The notes under the pieces: model-generated
The model's input: only the letters and a program-made list of their open reading frames with translations
Told to the model about the DNA's origin: nothing
The model's database searches: none
Made by a program: the position numbers and the translations under genes
Assembly: GCF_016741775.1 (NCBI RefSeq)
Contig: NZ_JAERRK010000016.1
Location: forward strand, 1-64,000
Direction: 5' to 3'
DNA from: Streptomyces actinomycinicus
GTDB lineage: Bacteria > Actinomycetota > Actinomycetes > Streptomycetales > Streptomycetaceae
DNA: 64,000 nucleotides
Shown here: positions 8,559-17,237 of the stretch, piece after piece
Layout of the letters: each line of letters begins with the position of its first letter
Numbering within the stretch: position 1 is the stretch's first letter

Positions 8559-11500
8559 GTGTCGCCACAGTCCCCCAGTAACTCGAGCATCTCGACCGAC
8601 GACCAAGCCGGGAAGAACCCCGCTGCCGCGTTCGGTCCGAACGAGTGGCTCGTCGACGAGATCTATCAGCAGTACCTCCAGGACCCGAACTCGGTAGACC
8701 GAGCCTGGTGGGACTTCTTCGCCGATTACAAGCCGGGTGCTCCTGCCACCCCGGCTCCGGCGGGTACTGCGGCCGCGGGGGCCGCAGGTACCACCTCCCC
8801 CACGGTCGACTCCGCTCCCGCGGGGGGAGCCCCGTCGGCCGCTCCGGCCCCGCAGCCCGCCGCTCCGGCCGCTGCCCCGGCCCCGGCCGCGAAGGCCCCC
8901 GCCCCGGCTCCCGCTCCCGCGGCGAAGGCCGCCCCCGCCCCGGCCAAGCCGGCGCAGCCCGCACAGGCGCCCGCTCAGCCCCAGGCGAAGGCCGCCCCCG
9001 CGACGGCGGCGCCCGAGGGTCCCGAGTACGTGACGCTGCGTGGTCCGTCCGCGGCCGTCGCGAAGAACATGAACGCCTCGCTGGAGCTGCCGACCGCCAC
9101 CTCGGTCCGCGCGGTCCCGGTGAAGCTGCTGTTCGACAACCGCATCGTCATCAACAACCACCTGAAGCGCGCCCGGGGCGGGAAGATCTCCTTCACGCAC
9201 CTGATCGGCTTCGCGATGGTGCAGGCCATCAAGGCCATGCCGGCGATGAACCACGCGTTCGGCGAGAAGGACGGCAAGCCGACCCTCATCAAGCCGCCGC
9301 ACGTCAACCTCGGCCTGGCCATCGACCTGGTCAAGCCGAACGGTGACCGCCAGCTCGTCGTGGCCGCCATCAAGAAGGCCGAGACGCTGAACTTCTTCGA
9401 GTTCTGGCAGGCCTACGAGGACATCGTCCGCCGCGCCCGCGACGGCAAGCTGACGATGGACGACTTCACCGGCGTCACGGTCTCCCTGACCAACCCCGGC
9501 GGCCTCGGCACCGTCCACTCCGTGCCGCGTCTGATGCCCGGCCAGTCCGTGATCATGGGCGTCGGCTCCATGGACTACCCGGCCGAGTTCCAGGGCACCA
9601 GCCAGGACACGCTGAACAAGCTCGGCATCTCGAAGGTCATGACGCTCACGTCGACCTACGACCACCGGGTCATCCAGGGCGCCGCCTCCGGCGAGTTCCT
9701 GCGCCAGGTCGCGAACCTGCTGCTCGGCGAGAACGGCTTCTACGACGACATCTTCGAGGCCCTGCGCATCCCCTACGAGCCGGTCCGCTGGCTCAAGGAC
9801 ATCGACGCGTCCCACGACGACGACGTCACCAAGGCCGCCCGCGTCTTCGAGCTGATCCACTCCTACCGGGTCCGCGGCCACGTCATGGCCGACACCGACC
9901 CGCTGGAGTACAAGCAGCGCAAGCACCCCGACCTGGACATCGTCGAGCACGGCCTCACCCTGTGGGACCTGGAGCGCGAGTTCGCCGTCGGCGGCTTCGC
10001 CGGCAAGTCGATGATGAAGCTGCGCGACATCCTCGGCGTGCTCCGCGACTCGTACTGCCGCACCACCGGCATCGAGTTCATGCACATCCAGGACCCCAAG
10101 CAGCGCAAGTGGATCCAGGACCGCGTGGAGCGCCCGCACTCCAAGATGGAGCGCGAGGAGCAGCTGCGCATCCTGCGCCGGCTGAACGCGGCGGAGGCCT
10201 TCGAGACCTTCCTGCAGACCAAGTACGTCGGCCAGAAGCGCTTCTCGCTGGAGGGCGGCGAGTCCGTCATCCCGCTGCTCGACGCCGTGATCGACTCGGC
10301 CGCCGAGTCCCGCCTGGACGAGGTCGTCATCGGCATGGCCCACCGTGGCCGCCTGAACGTCCTCGCCAACATCGTCGGCAAGTCGTACGCGCAGATCTTC
10401 CGCGAGTTCGAGGGCAACCTCGACCCGAAGTCGATGCACGGCTCCGGCGACGTGAAGTACCACCTGGGCGCCGAGGGCACCTTCACCGGCCTGGACGGCG
10501 AGCAGATCAAGGTCTCGCTGGTCGCCAACCCCTCGCACCTGGAGGCGGTGGACCCGGTCCTGGAGGGCGTCTCGCGCGCCAAGCAGGACATCATCAACAA
10601 GGGCGGCACGGACTTCACCGTCCTGCCGGTGGCGATCCACGGCGACGCGGCCTTCGCGGGCCAGGGCGTGGTGGCCGAGACCCTGAACATGTCGCAGCTG
10701 CGCGGCTACCGCACCGGCGGCACGGTCCACATCGTCATCAACAACCAGGTCGGCTTCACCGCGGCCCCCGAGTCCTCGCGTTCGTCCATGTACGCGACGG
10801 ACGTGGCCCGCATGATCGAGGCCCCGATCTTCCACGTGAACGGCGACGACCCCGAGGCCGTCGTGCGCGTCGCGCGGCTCGCCTTCGAGTTCCGCCAGGC
10901 GTTCAACAAGGACGTGGTGATCGACCTCATCTGCTACCGCCGCCGCGGTCACAACGAGTCGGACAACCCGGCCTTCACCCAGCCGCTGATGTACGACCTG
11001 ATCGACAAGAAGCGCTCGGTGCGCAAGCTCTACACCGAGTCCCTGATCGGTCGCGGCGACATCACCCTGGAAGAGGCCGAGCAGGCGCTGCAGGACTACC
11101 AGGGCCAGCTGGAGAAGGTCTTCACGGAGGTCCGCGAGGCCACCTCGCAGCCGGCCTCCGGTGACGTCCAGGCCCCGCAGGACGGCTTCCCGGTCGCGGT
11201 CCCGACCGCGATCTCCGCGGAGGTCGTCAAGCGGATCGCCGAGTCCCAGGTCAACGTCCCCGACCACATCACCGTCCACCCCCGTCTGCAGCCGCAGCTG
11301 CAGCGCCGTGCGGCGATGGTCGAGGACGGCACGATCGACTGGGGCATGGGCGAGACCCTCGCCATCGGCTCCCTGCTGCTGGAGGGCACCCCGGTCCGCC
11401 TCGCGGGCCAGGACTCCCAGCGCGGCACCTTCGGCCAGCGCCACGCGGTGCTCATCGACCGGGAGACCGGCGAGGAGTACACGCCGCTGCAGTACCTCTC

Positions 11501-12383
11501 GGAGGACCAGGCCCGCCTGAACGTCTACAACTCGCTGCTCTCCGAGTACGCGGCGATGGGCTTCGAGTACGGCTACTCGCTGGCCCGTCCCGACGCGCTC
11601 GTGATGTGGGAGGCGCAGTTCGGCGACTTCGTCAACGGCGCGCAGACGGTCGTGGACGAGTTCATCTCCTCGGCCGAGCAGAAGTGGGGCCAGACCTCCG
11701 GCGTCACCCTGCTGCTGCCGCACGGCTACGAGGGCCAGGGCCCGGACCACTCGTCCGCGCGTCCGGAGCGGTTCCTCCAGCTCTGCGCCCAGAACAACAT
11801 GACGGTCGCGATGCCCACGTCCCCGTCGAACTACTTCCACCTCCTGCGGTGGCAGGTGCACAACCCGCACCACAAGCCGCTGGTCGTCTTCACCCCGAAG
11901 TCGATGCTGCGCCTGAAGGCCGCCGCGTCGAAGGCGGAGGAGTTCACCACGGGCCAGTTCCGTCCCGTCATCGGCGACAGCACGGCCGACCCGGCCGCGG
12001 TCCGCAAGGTCGTCTTCTGCGCCGGCAAGGTCTACTACGACCTGGAGGCCGAGCGGGTCAAGCGCGGCGCCACGGACACGGCGATCATCCGCATCGAGCG
12101 CCTGTACCCGCTGCCGGGTGAGGAGCTGCAGGCGGAGGTCAACAAGTACCCGAACGCCGAGAAGTACCTGTGGGTGCAGGAGGAGCCGGCGAACCAGGGT
12201 GCCTGGCCGTTCATCGCGCTCAACCTGATCGACCACCTGGACCTGGCGGTCGGCGCGGACATCCCGGCCGGCGAGCGGCTGCGGCGCATCTCGCGCCCGC
12301 ACGGCTCGTCCCCGGCGGTGGGTTCGGCCAAGCGTCACCAGGCCGAGCAGGAGCAGCTGGTGCGCGAGGTGTTCGAGGCGTAA
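8559..12383 (+). CDS. kgd: Multifunctional 2-oxoglutarate dehydrogenase E1/E2 fusion (Kgd type)
   Basis: A 1274-residue actinobacterial fusion of the TCA-cycle 2-oxoglutarate dehydrogenase. Residues 1-55 form the E1-type N-terminal helix motif. A Pro/Ala/Lys-rich linker (about 60-165) follows. An acyltransferase domain then carries the active-site motif DHRVIQG near residue 368. From about 410 comes the thiamine-diphosphate E1 part, with HRGRLN and the downstream transketolase-like and C-terminal domains. No lipoyl domain is present; in Corynebacterineae the lipoyl group comes from a separate E2. GTG at 8559 is chosen because AAGAGGG lies 11 nt upstream and the encoded protein then begins MSPQSPSN, as I recall for related proteins. 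Confidence 0.95.
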   Translation: MSPQSPSNSSISTDDQAGKNPAAAFGPNEWLVDEIYQQYLQDPNSVDRAWWDFFADYKPGAPATPAPAGTAAAGAAGTTSPTVDSAPAGGAPSAAPAPQPAAPAAAPAPAAKAPAPAPAPAAKAAPAPAKPAQPAQAPAQPQAKAAPATAAPEGPEYVTLRGPSAAVAKNMNASLELPTATSVRAVPVKLLFDNRIVINNHLKRARGGKISFTHLIGFAMVQAIKAMPAMNHAFGEKDGKPTLIKPPHVNLGLAIDLVKPNGDRQLVVAAIKKAETLNFFEFWQAYEDIVRRARDGKLTMDDFTGVTVSLTNPGGLGTVHSVPRLMPGQSVIMGVGSMDYPAEFQGTSQDTLNKLGISKVMTLTSTYDHRVIQGAASGEFLRQVANLLLGENGFYDDIFEALRIPYEPVRWLKDIDASHDDDVTKAARVFELIHSYRVRGHVMADTDPLEYKQRKHPDLDIVEHGLTLWDLEREFAVGGFAGKSMMKLRDILGVLRDSYCRTTGIEFMHIQDPKQRKWIQDRVERPHSKMEREEQLRILRRLNAAEAFETFLQTKYVGQKRFSLEGGESVIPLLDAVIDSAAESRLDEVVIGMAHRGRLNVLANIVGKSYAQIFREFEGNLDPKSMHGSGDVKYHLGAEGTFTGLDGEQIKVSLVANPSHLEAVDPVLEGVSRAKQDIINKGGTDFTVLPVAIHGDAAFAGQGVVAETLNMSQLRGYRTGGTVHIVINNQVGFTAAPESSRSSMYATDVARMIEAPIFHVNGDDPEAVVRVARLAFEFRQAFNKDVVIDLICYRRRGHNESDNPAFTQPLMYDLIDKKRSVRKLYTESLIGRGDITLEEAEQALQDYQGQLEKVFTEVREATSQPASGDVQAPQDGFPVAVPTAISAEVVKRIAESQVNVPDHITVHPRLQPQLQRRAAMVEDGTIDWGMGETLAIGSLLLEGTPVRLAGQDSQRGTFGQRHAVLIDRETGEEYTPLQYLSEDQARLNVYNSLLSEYAAMGFEYGYSLARPDALVMWEAQFGDFVNGAQTVVDEFISSAEQKWGQTSGVTLLLPHGYEGQGPDHSSARPERFLQLCAQNNMTVAMPTSPSNYFHLLRWQVHNPHHKPLVVFTPKSMLRLKAAASKAEEFTTGQFRPVIGDSTADPAAVRKVVFCAGKVYYDLEAERVKRGATDTAIIRIERLYPLPGEELQAEVNKYPNAEKYLWVQEEPANQGAWPFIALNLIDHLDLAVGADIPAGERLRRISRPHGSSPAVGSAKRHQAEQEQLVREVFEA

Positions 12384-12410
12384 CGCCTCCGGCGGTTCGC
12401 CGAAGTGTGC

Positions 12411-12446
12411 GGGCCCGGTACCGAGTTGTCGCTCGGTACCGGGCCC
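12411..12446 (+). terminator. Terminator of kgd
   Basis: A perfect 15-bp GC-rich stem with a 6-nt loop (arms 12411-12425 and 12432-12446) begins 27 nt after the kgd stop. There is no long T run, as is usual in Streptomyces. It sits between two convergent genes and could work in both directions. Confidence 0.85.
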
Positions 12447-12482
12447 TTCGCCTGTCCGGTCGGCCGACTGGGACCCGTAGGC

Positions 12483-12538
12483 GGCTGCGGGTCCGTCCCG
12501 GCCGGTCGCGCAGTTCCCCGCGCCCCTTCGGGGCGCTT
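12483..12538. repeat. Dispersed intergenic repeat, copy 1
   Basis: An intergenic stretch of the form GGCTGCGGGTCCGT...CGCGCAGTTCCCCGCGCCCC ending in a small GGGGCGC hairpin. A clearly related stretch lies at 34724-34777. I recall similar sequences between many Streptomyces genes. No coding content. Confidence 0.6.
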
Positions 12539-15500
12539 CAGCCGAGGTACGGCTCGAAGTCCCAGTACGGCCGGGTGCGTTGGCGGGCCGAGATGGTGTG
12601 GGGGTGCTGGGCGCCCAGGCTGCGGGTCAGCGCCAGCAGGCCGTCGTCCTCCAGCTTTCCGGCCTCCTCGTCCTCCCGTGCCGCCCTCAGGTCCGCGGCG
12701 AGAGCCACCTGGCCGGAGAGCGTCAGCGGATGGTCGTGGCCGAGCGTGTGCCGGGCCCGGCGCAGGGTGTCCCGGCTCAGTTCCACGGCCTCCGGGATCC
12801 GCCCGTTGAAGTTGCGCCCGCTGGCCGTGTTGAGGGCGCAGCCGAGGACCCACGGGTGGTCGCCGCCCAGGGTCGCGGTGAGCCCGGCGAGTGCCGCCTC
12901 GAACATCGACAGGGCCTCGGCCCGCTCACCGGCGGCCTGCATGACCAGCCCGGTGTTGGAGAGCATGCCGGTGGCCACCGGGTGGGCCGGCCCGAGCAGG
13001 CTGCGGTAGCCGGCCTCGGCCTTGTCGATCAGTTCCCGCGCCTGGTCCAGGTCGCCGTGTTCGCGCAGGAAGTTGCCGTAGTTGGTGACGAAGGCCAGGG
13101 TGCGGTAGTGGTCCGGGCCGTGCACCTGCTGCAACTGCTCCAGCAGGCTCGCCATGTACGGCCCCACGTCCTGTTGGTGGCTGCCCTCCCGGCGCCGGCA
13201 CATGGCCAGGTGGGTGCGGGCGCCGAGGGTCTGCGGATGCTGCGGGCCGAGCACCTGCACATGCAGCCGGACCAGCGGTTCCTGCCGGGCGAGCGCATCG
13301 CGGTAGCGGCCCAGCAGGCGCAGGTCGTGGGTGACGGCGCTGCCGGAGTTGAGGGTGCTGATGTGCCGGGCCCGCAGCACGTTCTCCCGCCGGGCCAGGG
13401 TCTCCAGGTCGAACTCGTACGCCTGCTGGTACCGGCCGAGGAGCCGCAGGCCGACGGCGACGTTGTGCCGGGACACCAGCGTGGGGACCTCGTCCGGGCC
13501 GAGCAGCGCGGTGTAGCCGTCGAGGACCTGCCGCTGCACCTCGTCCGCCTCGGCGTACCGCCCGAGGTGGCGCAGGCTGTTGGCCATGTTGCCCTGCACG
13601 GACAGCTCGGCCAGCGGGGCGGACCGCCCGGCGGTCAGCAGGCGCTGGTGGATGCCGTGGTCGAGGTCGTAGGCGTCGCGGAACCTGCCGCTGGCGCGCA
13701 GGATGTTGCTCTCCTGGTAGGTCAGGTCGAGCATCAGCTGGGACAGCGGGTCCATGGTGCGGGACCAGCGTTCGCGGATCCGCTGGGCCAGGTCGAGGCC
13801 GCTCTTGTACTCCCCGCTGCGGAAGCAGTACCGCAGACAGTTGAGGACCATCTGCTGGACCCGGGGCTGGGTGCTCTCCAGCGCGCCGGACGGCTCCAGG
13901 TGCGGGAGCAGTTCGGCGTACCGGGGCCAGTTCCTGCTGTCCATGGGGTTGCCCGGGTCGGCCTCGGCGAGCAGGCTGCGCACGACCCGCTGGTGGGCGG
14001 TGCGTCCGGCCTCTCCGGTCAGCTTGGAGACGATGTCGTGGACGAGCCGGTGCATGTGCACCGACTCCTGGTGCGGGCCCATGTCGGCGCCGACCGGGCC
14101 GCGGGTCTCCCGGGTGAGGACCGAGTAGTTGACGAGCGTGTCCAGGGCCCTGGTCCAGGCGGGCAGGTCGGTCGTCATCCAGCGGAGTTCTTCGGGGAGG
14201 TCGATCTGCGGGTAGGCGCGGATGAGGCCGATCGGGATGCGCCCGGGGGCGAACGAGGTGCACAGGCCGAGCACGTCGATGGCGTGCGGCTGCGACACCC
14301 GGAGCCGGTTGAGCAGTATCGACCAGGACGTCATGGAGGACTGCGGGAACCCGTCGCCGGTGGCGGGCTCGTCGACCGTGGAGAGCCGGCGCTCGCGCAC
14401 CATGCGCAGGTACTCGGGCACTTCCATCCCCGACTCGCCGAGCCAGGAGGCGGCCTGCACCAGTGGCAGCGGTACGTCCCCGAACTCGGCGGCCACCTCG
14501 TCGGCCTCGGCCGCCGTGATGTGCGGGGCGCGGCGCATCAGGTAGCCGGTGGACTCGGGGCGCAGGAAGGCGGGGATCTCCAGGATGTCGGTGTGCTCGC
14601 TCCAGCCGCGGTTGCGGGAGGTGATGAGGACGTGGCCCGGGCCCTGGGGCAGCAGGGTGTCCATGCCCGCCGTGTCGTCCCAGCCGTCGAAGATGATCAG
14701 CCAGTTGGTGTGCGGCTCGCCGCGCCGCAGGCAGTCGCGCACGGCGCGGATGCGTTCGCCCGGCTCGCTGCCGATGCTCAGGCCGAGGTCGACGGCGAGT
14801 TCGCCGAAGCGGTCGCGCTGGATGTTCCGGTCGTCGGAGTTGACCCACCACACGAGGTCGTAGTCGGTGCTGAAGCGGTGCGCGTACTCGGCGGCGAGCT
14901 GGGTCTTGCCGATGCCCGACATGCCGAGCAGGGTGCAGACGGCGTTGCCGCGCTCGGCGTCCGCGAGCCGCTGGTGGAGATCGGTGAGCAGGTCGTCGCG
15001 GCCGGTGAAGCGCGGGTTGCGGCGCGGGACCTCGCTCCAGATCTCGCAGCGCGTGTCGGGGAAGCGTACGCCGCCGGGCAGCACGCGTGGGGTGCGGCGG
15101 CGGTCGACGCCGAGCCGGGCCAGCAGCCGCTCCTCGGCGGCCTCCTCGCTGAGTCCCCACAGGCTGGCGGGTTCCAGGACGGCCGTGGCCGGCAGCAGGG
15201 AGCGGTTGGTCAGGTTGACGGCGGCGAAGCGGTCGGCGTGTGCGGCGACGAAGCCGCGCAGGACGTCGTTCCACTCGCCGGCGGGCCGGGGGCCGAGTTC
15301 GAAGAACCAGTCGTTGAGGACCAGCAGGATACGGCCGGTGGACAGCAGCAGGTCGCCGAGCGAGTCCTCCAGCGGCACCTCGCGGGGCGGGTCCCAGCGT
15401 TGCAGGGTGGTGCGGTGGCCGTGGCGCTCCAGGGCCTGGGCGATCCATGCCGCCCAGGAGCGGTGGTAGCCGGGGAAGACCACCAGGAAGTGTTCGGGTG

Positions 15501-15540
15501 CCGTCGCACCGTCCGTGTCCGACCGCCGCTGTACCACCAT
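12538..15540 (-). CDS. TIR-like/NB-ARC/TPR protein (resembles FxSxx-system TPR protein)
   Basis: A 1000-residue STAND-type protein. The N-terminal 140 residues look like a bacterial TIR-like domain (FLVVFPGYHRSWAAWIAQAL; later LLVLNDWFF). An NB-ARC NTPase follows, with P-loop GMSGIGKTQLA near residue 205 and Walker-B-like WLIIFDGWDD, then a winged helix. The C-terminal 420 residues are tetratricopeptide repeats with recurring Leu/Gly/Tyr patterns. The architecture resembles TPR proteins of FxSxx-COOH RiPP systems and STAND conflict NTPases. ATG at 15540 follows a GGGAG site; a GTG at 15624 would overlap the upstream stop (GTGA). It is the last gene of the accessory operon. Confidence 0.8.
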   Translation of the reverse strand: MVVQRRSDTDGATAPEHFLVVFPGYHRSWAAWIAQALERHGHRTTLQRWDPPREVPLEDSLGDLLLSTGRILLVLNDWFFELGPRPAGEWNDVLRGFVAAHADRFAAVNLTNRSLLPATAVLEPASLWGLSEEAAEERLLARLGVDRRRTPRVLPGGVRFPDTRCEIWSEVPRRNPRFTGRDDLLTDLHQRLADAERGNAVCTLLGMSGIGKTQLAAEYAHRFSTDYDLVWWVNSDDRNIQRDRFGELAVDLGLSIGSEPGERIRAVRDCLRRGEPHTNWLIIFDGWDDTAGMDTLLPQGPGHVLITSRNRGWSEHTDILEIPAFLRPESTGYLMRRAPHITAAEADEVAAEFGDVPLPLVQAASWLGESGMEVPEYLRMVRERRLSTVDEPATGDGFPQSSMTSWSILLNRLRVSQPHAIDVLGLCTSFAPGRIPIGLIRAYPQIDLPEELRWMTTDLPAWTRALDTLVNYSVLTRETRGPVGADMGPHQESVHMHRLVHDIVSKLTGEAGRTAHQRVVRSLLAEADPGNPMDSRNWPRYAELLPHLEPSGALESTQPRVQQMVLNCLRYCFRSGEYKSGLDLAQRIRERWSRTMDPLSQLMLDLTYQESNILRASGRFRDAYDLDHGIHQRLLTAGRSAPLAELSVQGNMANSLRHLGRYAEADEVQRQVLDGYTALLGPDEVPTLVSRHNVAVGLRLLGRYQQAYEFDLETLARRENVLRARHISTLNSGSAVTHDLRLLGRYRDALARQEPLVRLHVQVLGPQHPQTLGARTHLAMCRRREGSHQQDVGPYMASLLEQLQQVHGPDHYRTLAFVTNYGNFLREHGDLDQARELIDKAEAGYRSLLGPAHPVATGMLSNTGLVMQAAGERAEALSMFEAALAGLTATLGGDHPWVLGCALNTASGRNFNGRIPEAVELSRDTLRRARHTLGHDHPLTLSGQVALAADLRAAREDEEAGKLEDDGLLALTRSLGAQHPHTISARQRTRPYWDFEPYLG

Positions 15541-15620
15541 CGTCACTCCCTGTTCCCGCGCCTGTCGCATGCCCGGAGAGCCGCTCGCATAACGTAACGC
15601 AACCGCACGCTCATGCAGCG

Positions 15621-16892
15621 TCACTCGCGGCTGTGCGCCATCGAGCCGAGGCCGGCGTGATGTCCGCTCATCGCCCGGACGAACTTCCTTCCGGCACAGG
15701 TCAGTTCATCGGAGTCGCGGAGCACGGACAAGGCGCCGCCGACCTCGTCGCGGTACCGGTCGAACTGCTGGGCCGCCCGGGCCCGCCACGCCGGGGGCAG
15801 CGCGCCCGTGGTCCGGGCCCGCCACCACAGGTCCGCCAGCGCCAGATGGGCGTAGGCCCCCTGGAGCACCCCGGGCACGGGGCGCGGGTCGGGCCGCCAG
15901 GCCACGCGGTGCAGTGTCCCGGCGCCCGGGCGGCACAGCGGGACGAGCCCTTCGAGGACGGCGAGCTTGGTGTGGTGGGTCTCGTGCACCAGGCACTCGG
16001 CCAGTTCCTGTGCGTCCCCGGGGAGCTGGGCCAGTACGGCACCCGGGGCGGCGCGCAGGGTGGCGGTCATCGGCTCGCCGGCGCCCCGGCCGGCCGGTTC
16101 CAGCGGGACCACGGCCCGGACCAGCGCGGCGATCTCGGCGAGCCGGCCCGGGTCGGTCGCGGCGAGCAGCTGCCGGGCCTCCCGCCAGCGCCGGGCCCAC
16201 GCCTCCGGGGCGGAGTGGGGCCGCTCGGCACCCGGTACGCCCTGCGGCCCGATCCCGGCCGGCGGCACCCGGTAGGGGTCCAGATCGTCGAGTACGGCGT
16301 CACCGCCGGGCAGGGTGCGCAGCGCGGTCCAGCCGTGCGGCTCGCCGGCCGGGGCCACGCCCGCTCCGGGCTGTCGGCGCAGGGCGACACCGCTGCCGCC
16401 CCCGGCGTCGTCGATCCGCAGCAGTCCGGCGCCGCCGCTGAGCCGGGCCCGGCCGGAGGGCACGCCGAGCACGCCGAGCCCGGGCAGGACCAGCGTGCCC
16501 GAGGGCACGGCCAGCGTGCCGCCGACGTGGGCCCCGGCGCGTACGGCGGCGGCGACGGCGAGTCCGCCGAGCCGGGCCAGGTGCTCCTCGAAGCGTGGCC
16601 CGTCGGCCGCGGTGAGGGTCTCGGCCAGCCAGGTGCCGGTCGTCGGGTAGTCGACGGTGTCCCGGACCGCGTCCGCGTCGATGCGCTCCAGCAGCCCCCA
16701 GTCCCGTTCGAACCGGCGCCGGGCCGCGGAACTGGTCCGGGCCCGCCGGCGTTCCACCCGGACGAGGAGGGCCTTGAGATGGAGCATGCGACGCGCGTGG
16801 AGTGCGGCGCGGAGTGTCCCGGTGTGCGCGGGCCGGGGACGGGTGCTGGCCACCTCGGTGAGGGTGCCGGAGGTGACGTCCGGCCCCGTCAT
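15621..16892 (-). CDS. HExxH-motif putative peptide beta-hydroxylase
   Basis: A 423-residue protein whose only clear signature is HETHH near residue 302, within ECLVHETHHTKLAVLEG. This pattern and context match the 'HEXXH motif' proteins linked to RiPP clusters, some now described as alpha-ketoglutarate/iron-dependent peptide beta-hydroxylases. Arg/Ala-rich helices precede it, and the C-terminal 120 residues carry conserved-looking Trp/Tyr helices. ATG at 16892 overlaps the stop of the upstream small gene (ATGA, 16889-16892), which is strong evidence that they act together. No radical SAM enzyme lies beside it, unlike a full FxSxx system. A simple metallopeptidase is a less likely alternative. 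Confidence 0.7.
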   Translation of the reverse strand: MTGPDVTSGTLTEVASTRPRPAHTGTLRAALHARRMLHLKALLVRVERRRARTSSAARRRFERDWGLLERIDADAVRDTVDYPTTGTWLAETLTAADGPRFEEHLARLGGLAVAAAVRAGAHVGGTLAVPSGTLVLPGLGVLGVPSGRARLSGGAGLLRIDDAGGGSGVALRRQPGAGVAPAGEPHGWTALRTLPGGDAVLDDLDPYRVPPAGIGPQGVPGAERPHSAPEAWARRWREARQLLAATDPGRLAEIAALVRAVVPLEPAGRGAGEPMTATLRAAPGAVLAQLPGDAQELAECLVHETHHTKLAVLEGLVPLCRPGAGTLHRVAWRPDPRPVPGVLQGAYAHLALADLWWRARTTGALPPAWRARAAQQFDRYRDEVGGALSVLRDSDELTCAGRKFVRAMSGHHAGLGSMAHSRE

Positions 16893-17146
16893 CCCCCGCT
16901 GTCCTCGTCCGGGGCGCGCCTTCCGAGTCCGGCCGGAAATGACCGTCGCAGGCCCTCGCCGCTGCCGGAGTACCACACCTCCTGGAACTCACCGGTACCG
17001 CTCAGCACACGCTCCACGGCGGCGACGAGCACGGGATCGTCCATGGCACGCAAGGACGCCAGATCGACGCCGGTCAGGTCGGGCAGGAACTCGGTCCGTC
17101 CGGCGTCCTCACCAGGGCCAGCCGCCCATGTCCTGTGCTCCCCCAC
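16889..17146 (-). CDS. Small putative RiPP precursor, FxsA-like leader
   Basis: An 85-residue protein translationally coupled to the HExxH enzyme. GTG at 17146 has a GGAGGAG site six bases upstream, and the stop overlaps the next ATG. The middle, FLPDLTGVDLASLRAMDDP followed by VLVAAVERVL, is a short acidic amphipathic leader of the kind I recall for FxSxx-COOH precursors. The tail holds FQEVWYSGSGEG and a basic/acidic C-terminus ending DEDSGG. It lacks the FxSxx terminal motif, so the modified core, if any, would be different; the WYSGSG segment is a candidate. It could also be a small adaptor rather than a precursor. Confidence 0.6.
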   Translation of the reverse strand: MGEHRTWAAGPGEDAGRTEFLPDLTGVDLASLRAMDDPVLVAAVERVLSGTGEFQEVWYSGSGEGLRRSFPAGLGRRAPDEDSGG

Positions 17147-17237
17147 CCTCTGCTCCTCCCTGCCTGCGCCCGCCCCGCACGGCCACCATGGCTGCCCAGT
17201 TCTTCCCGACAGAGCGGAACCAGAAACCCTGCCCGGA

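Noticed and set aside
8454..12338. 1294-codon open frame antisense to kgd
   Set aside because: It is the reverse shadow of a strongly conserved enzyme. High GC with G/C third positions keeps antisense frames open; the translation is Val/Leu/Gly/Arg-rich without motifs.
12580..15597. 1005-codon open frame antisense to the NB-ARC/TPR gene
   Set aside because: Same GC artefact; composition is Val/Gly/Gln/Arg-rich and no domain is recognisable, while the minus strand shows a P-loop and TPRs.
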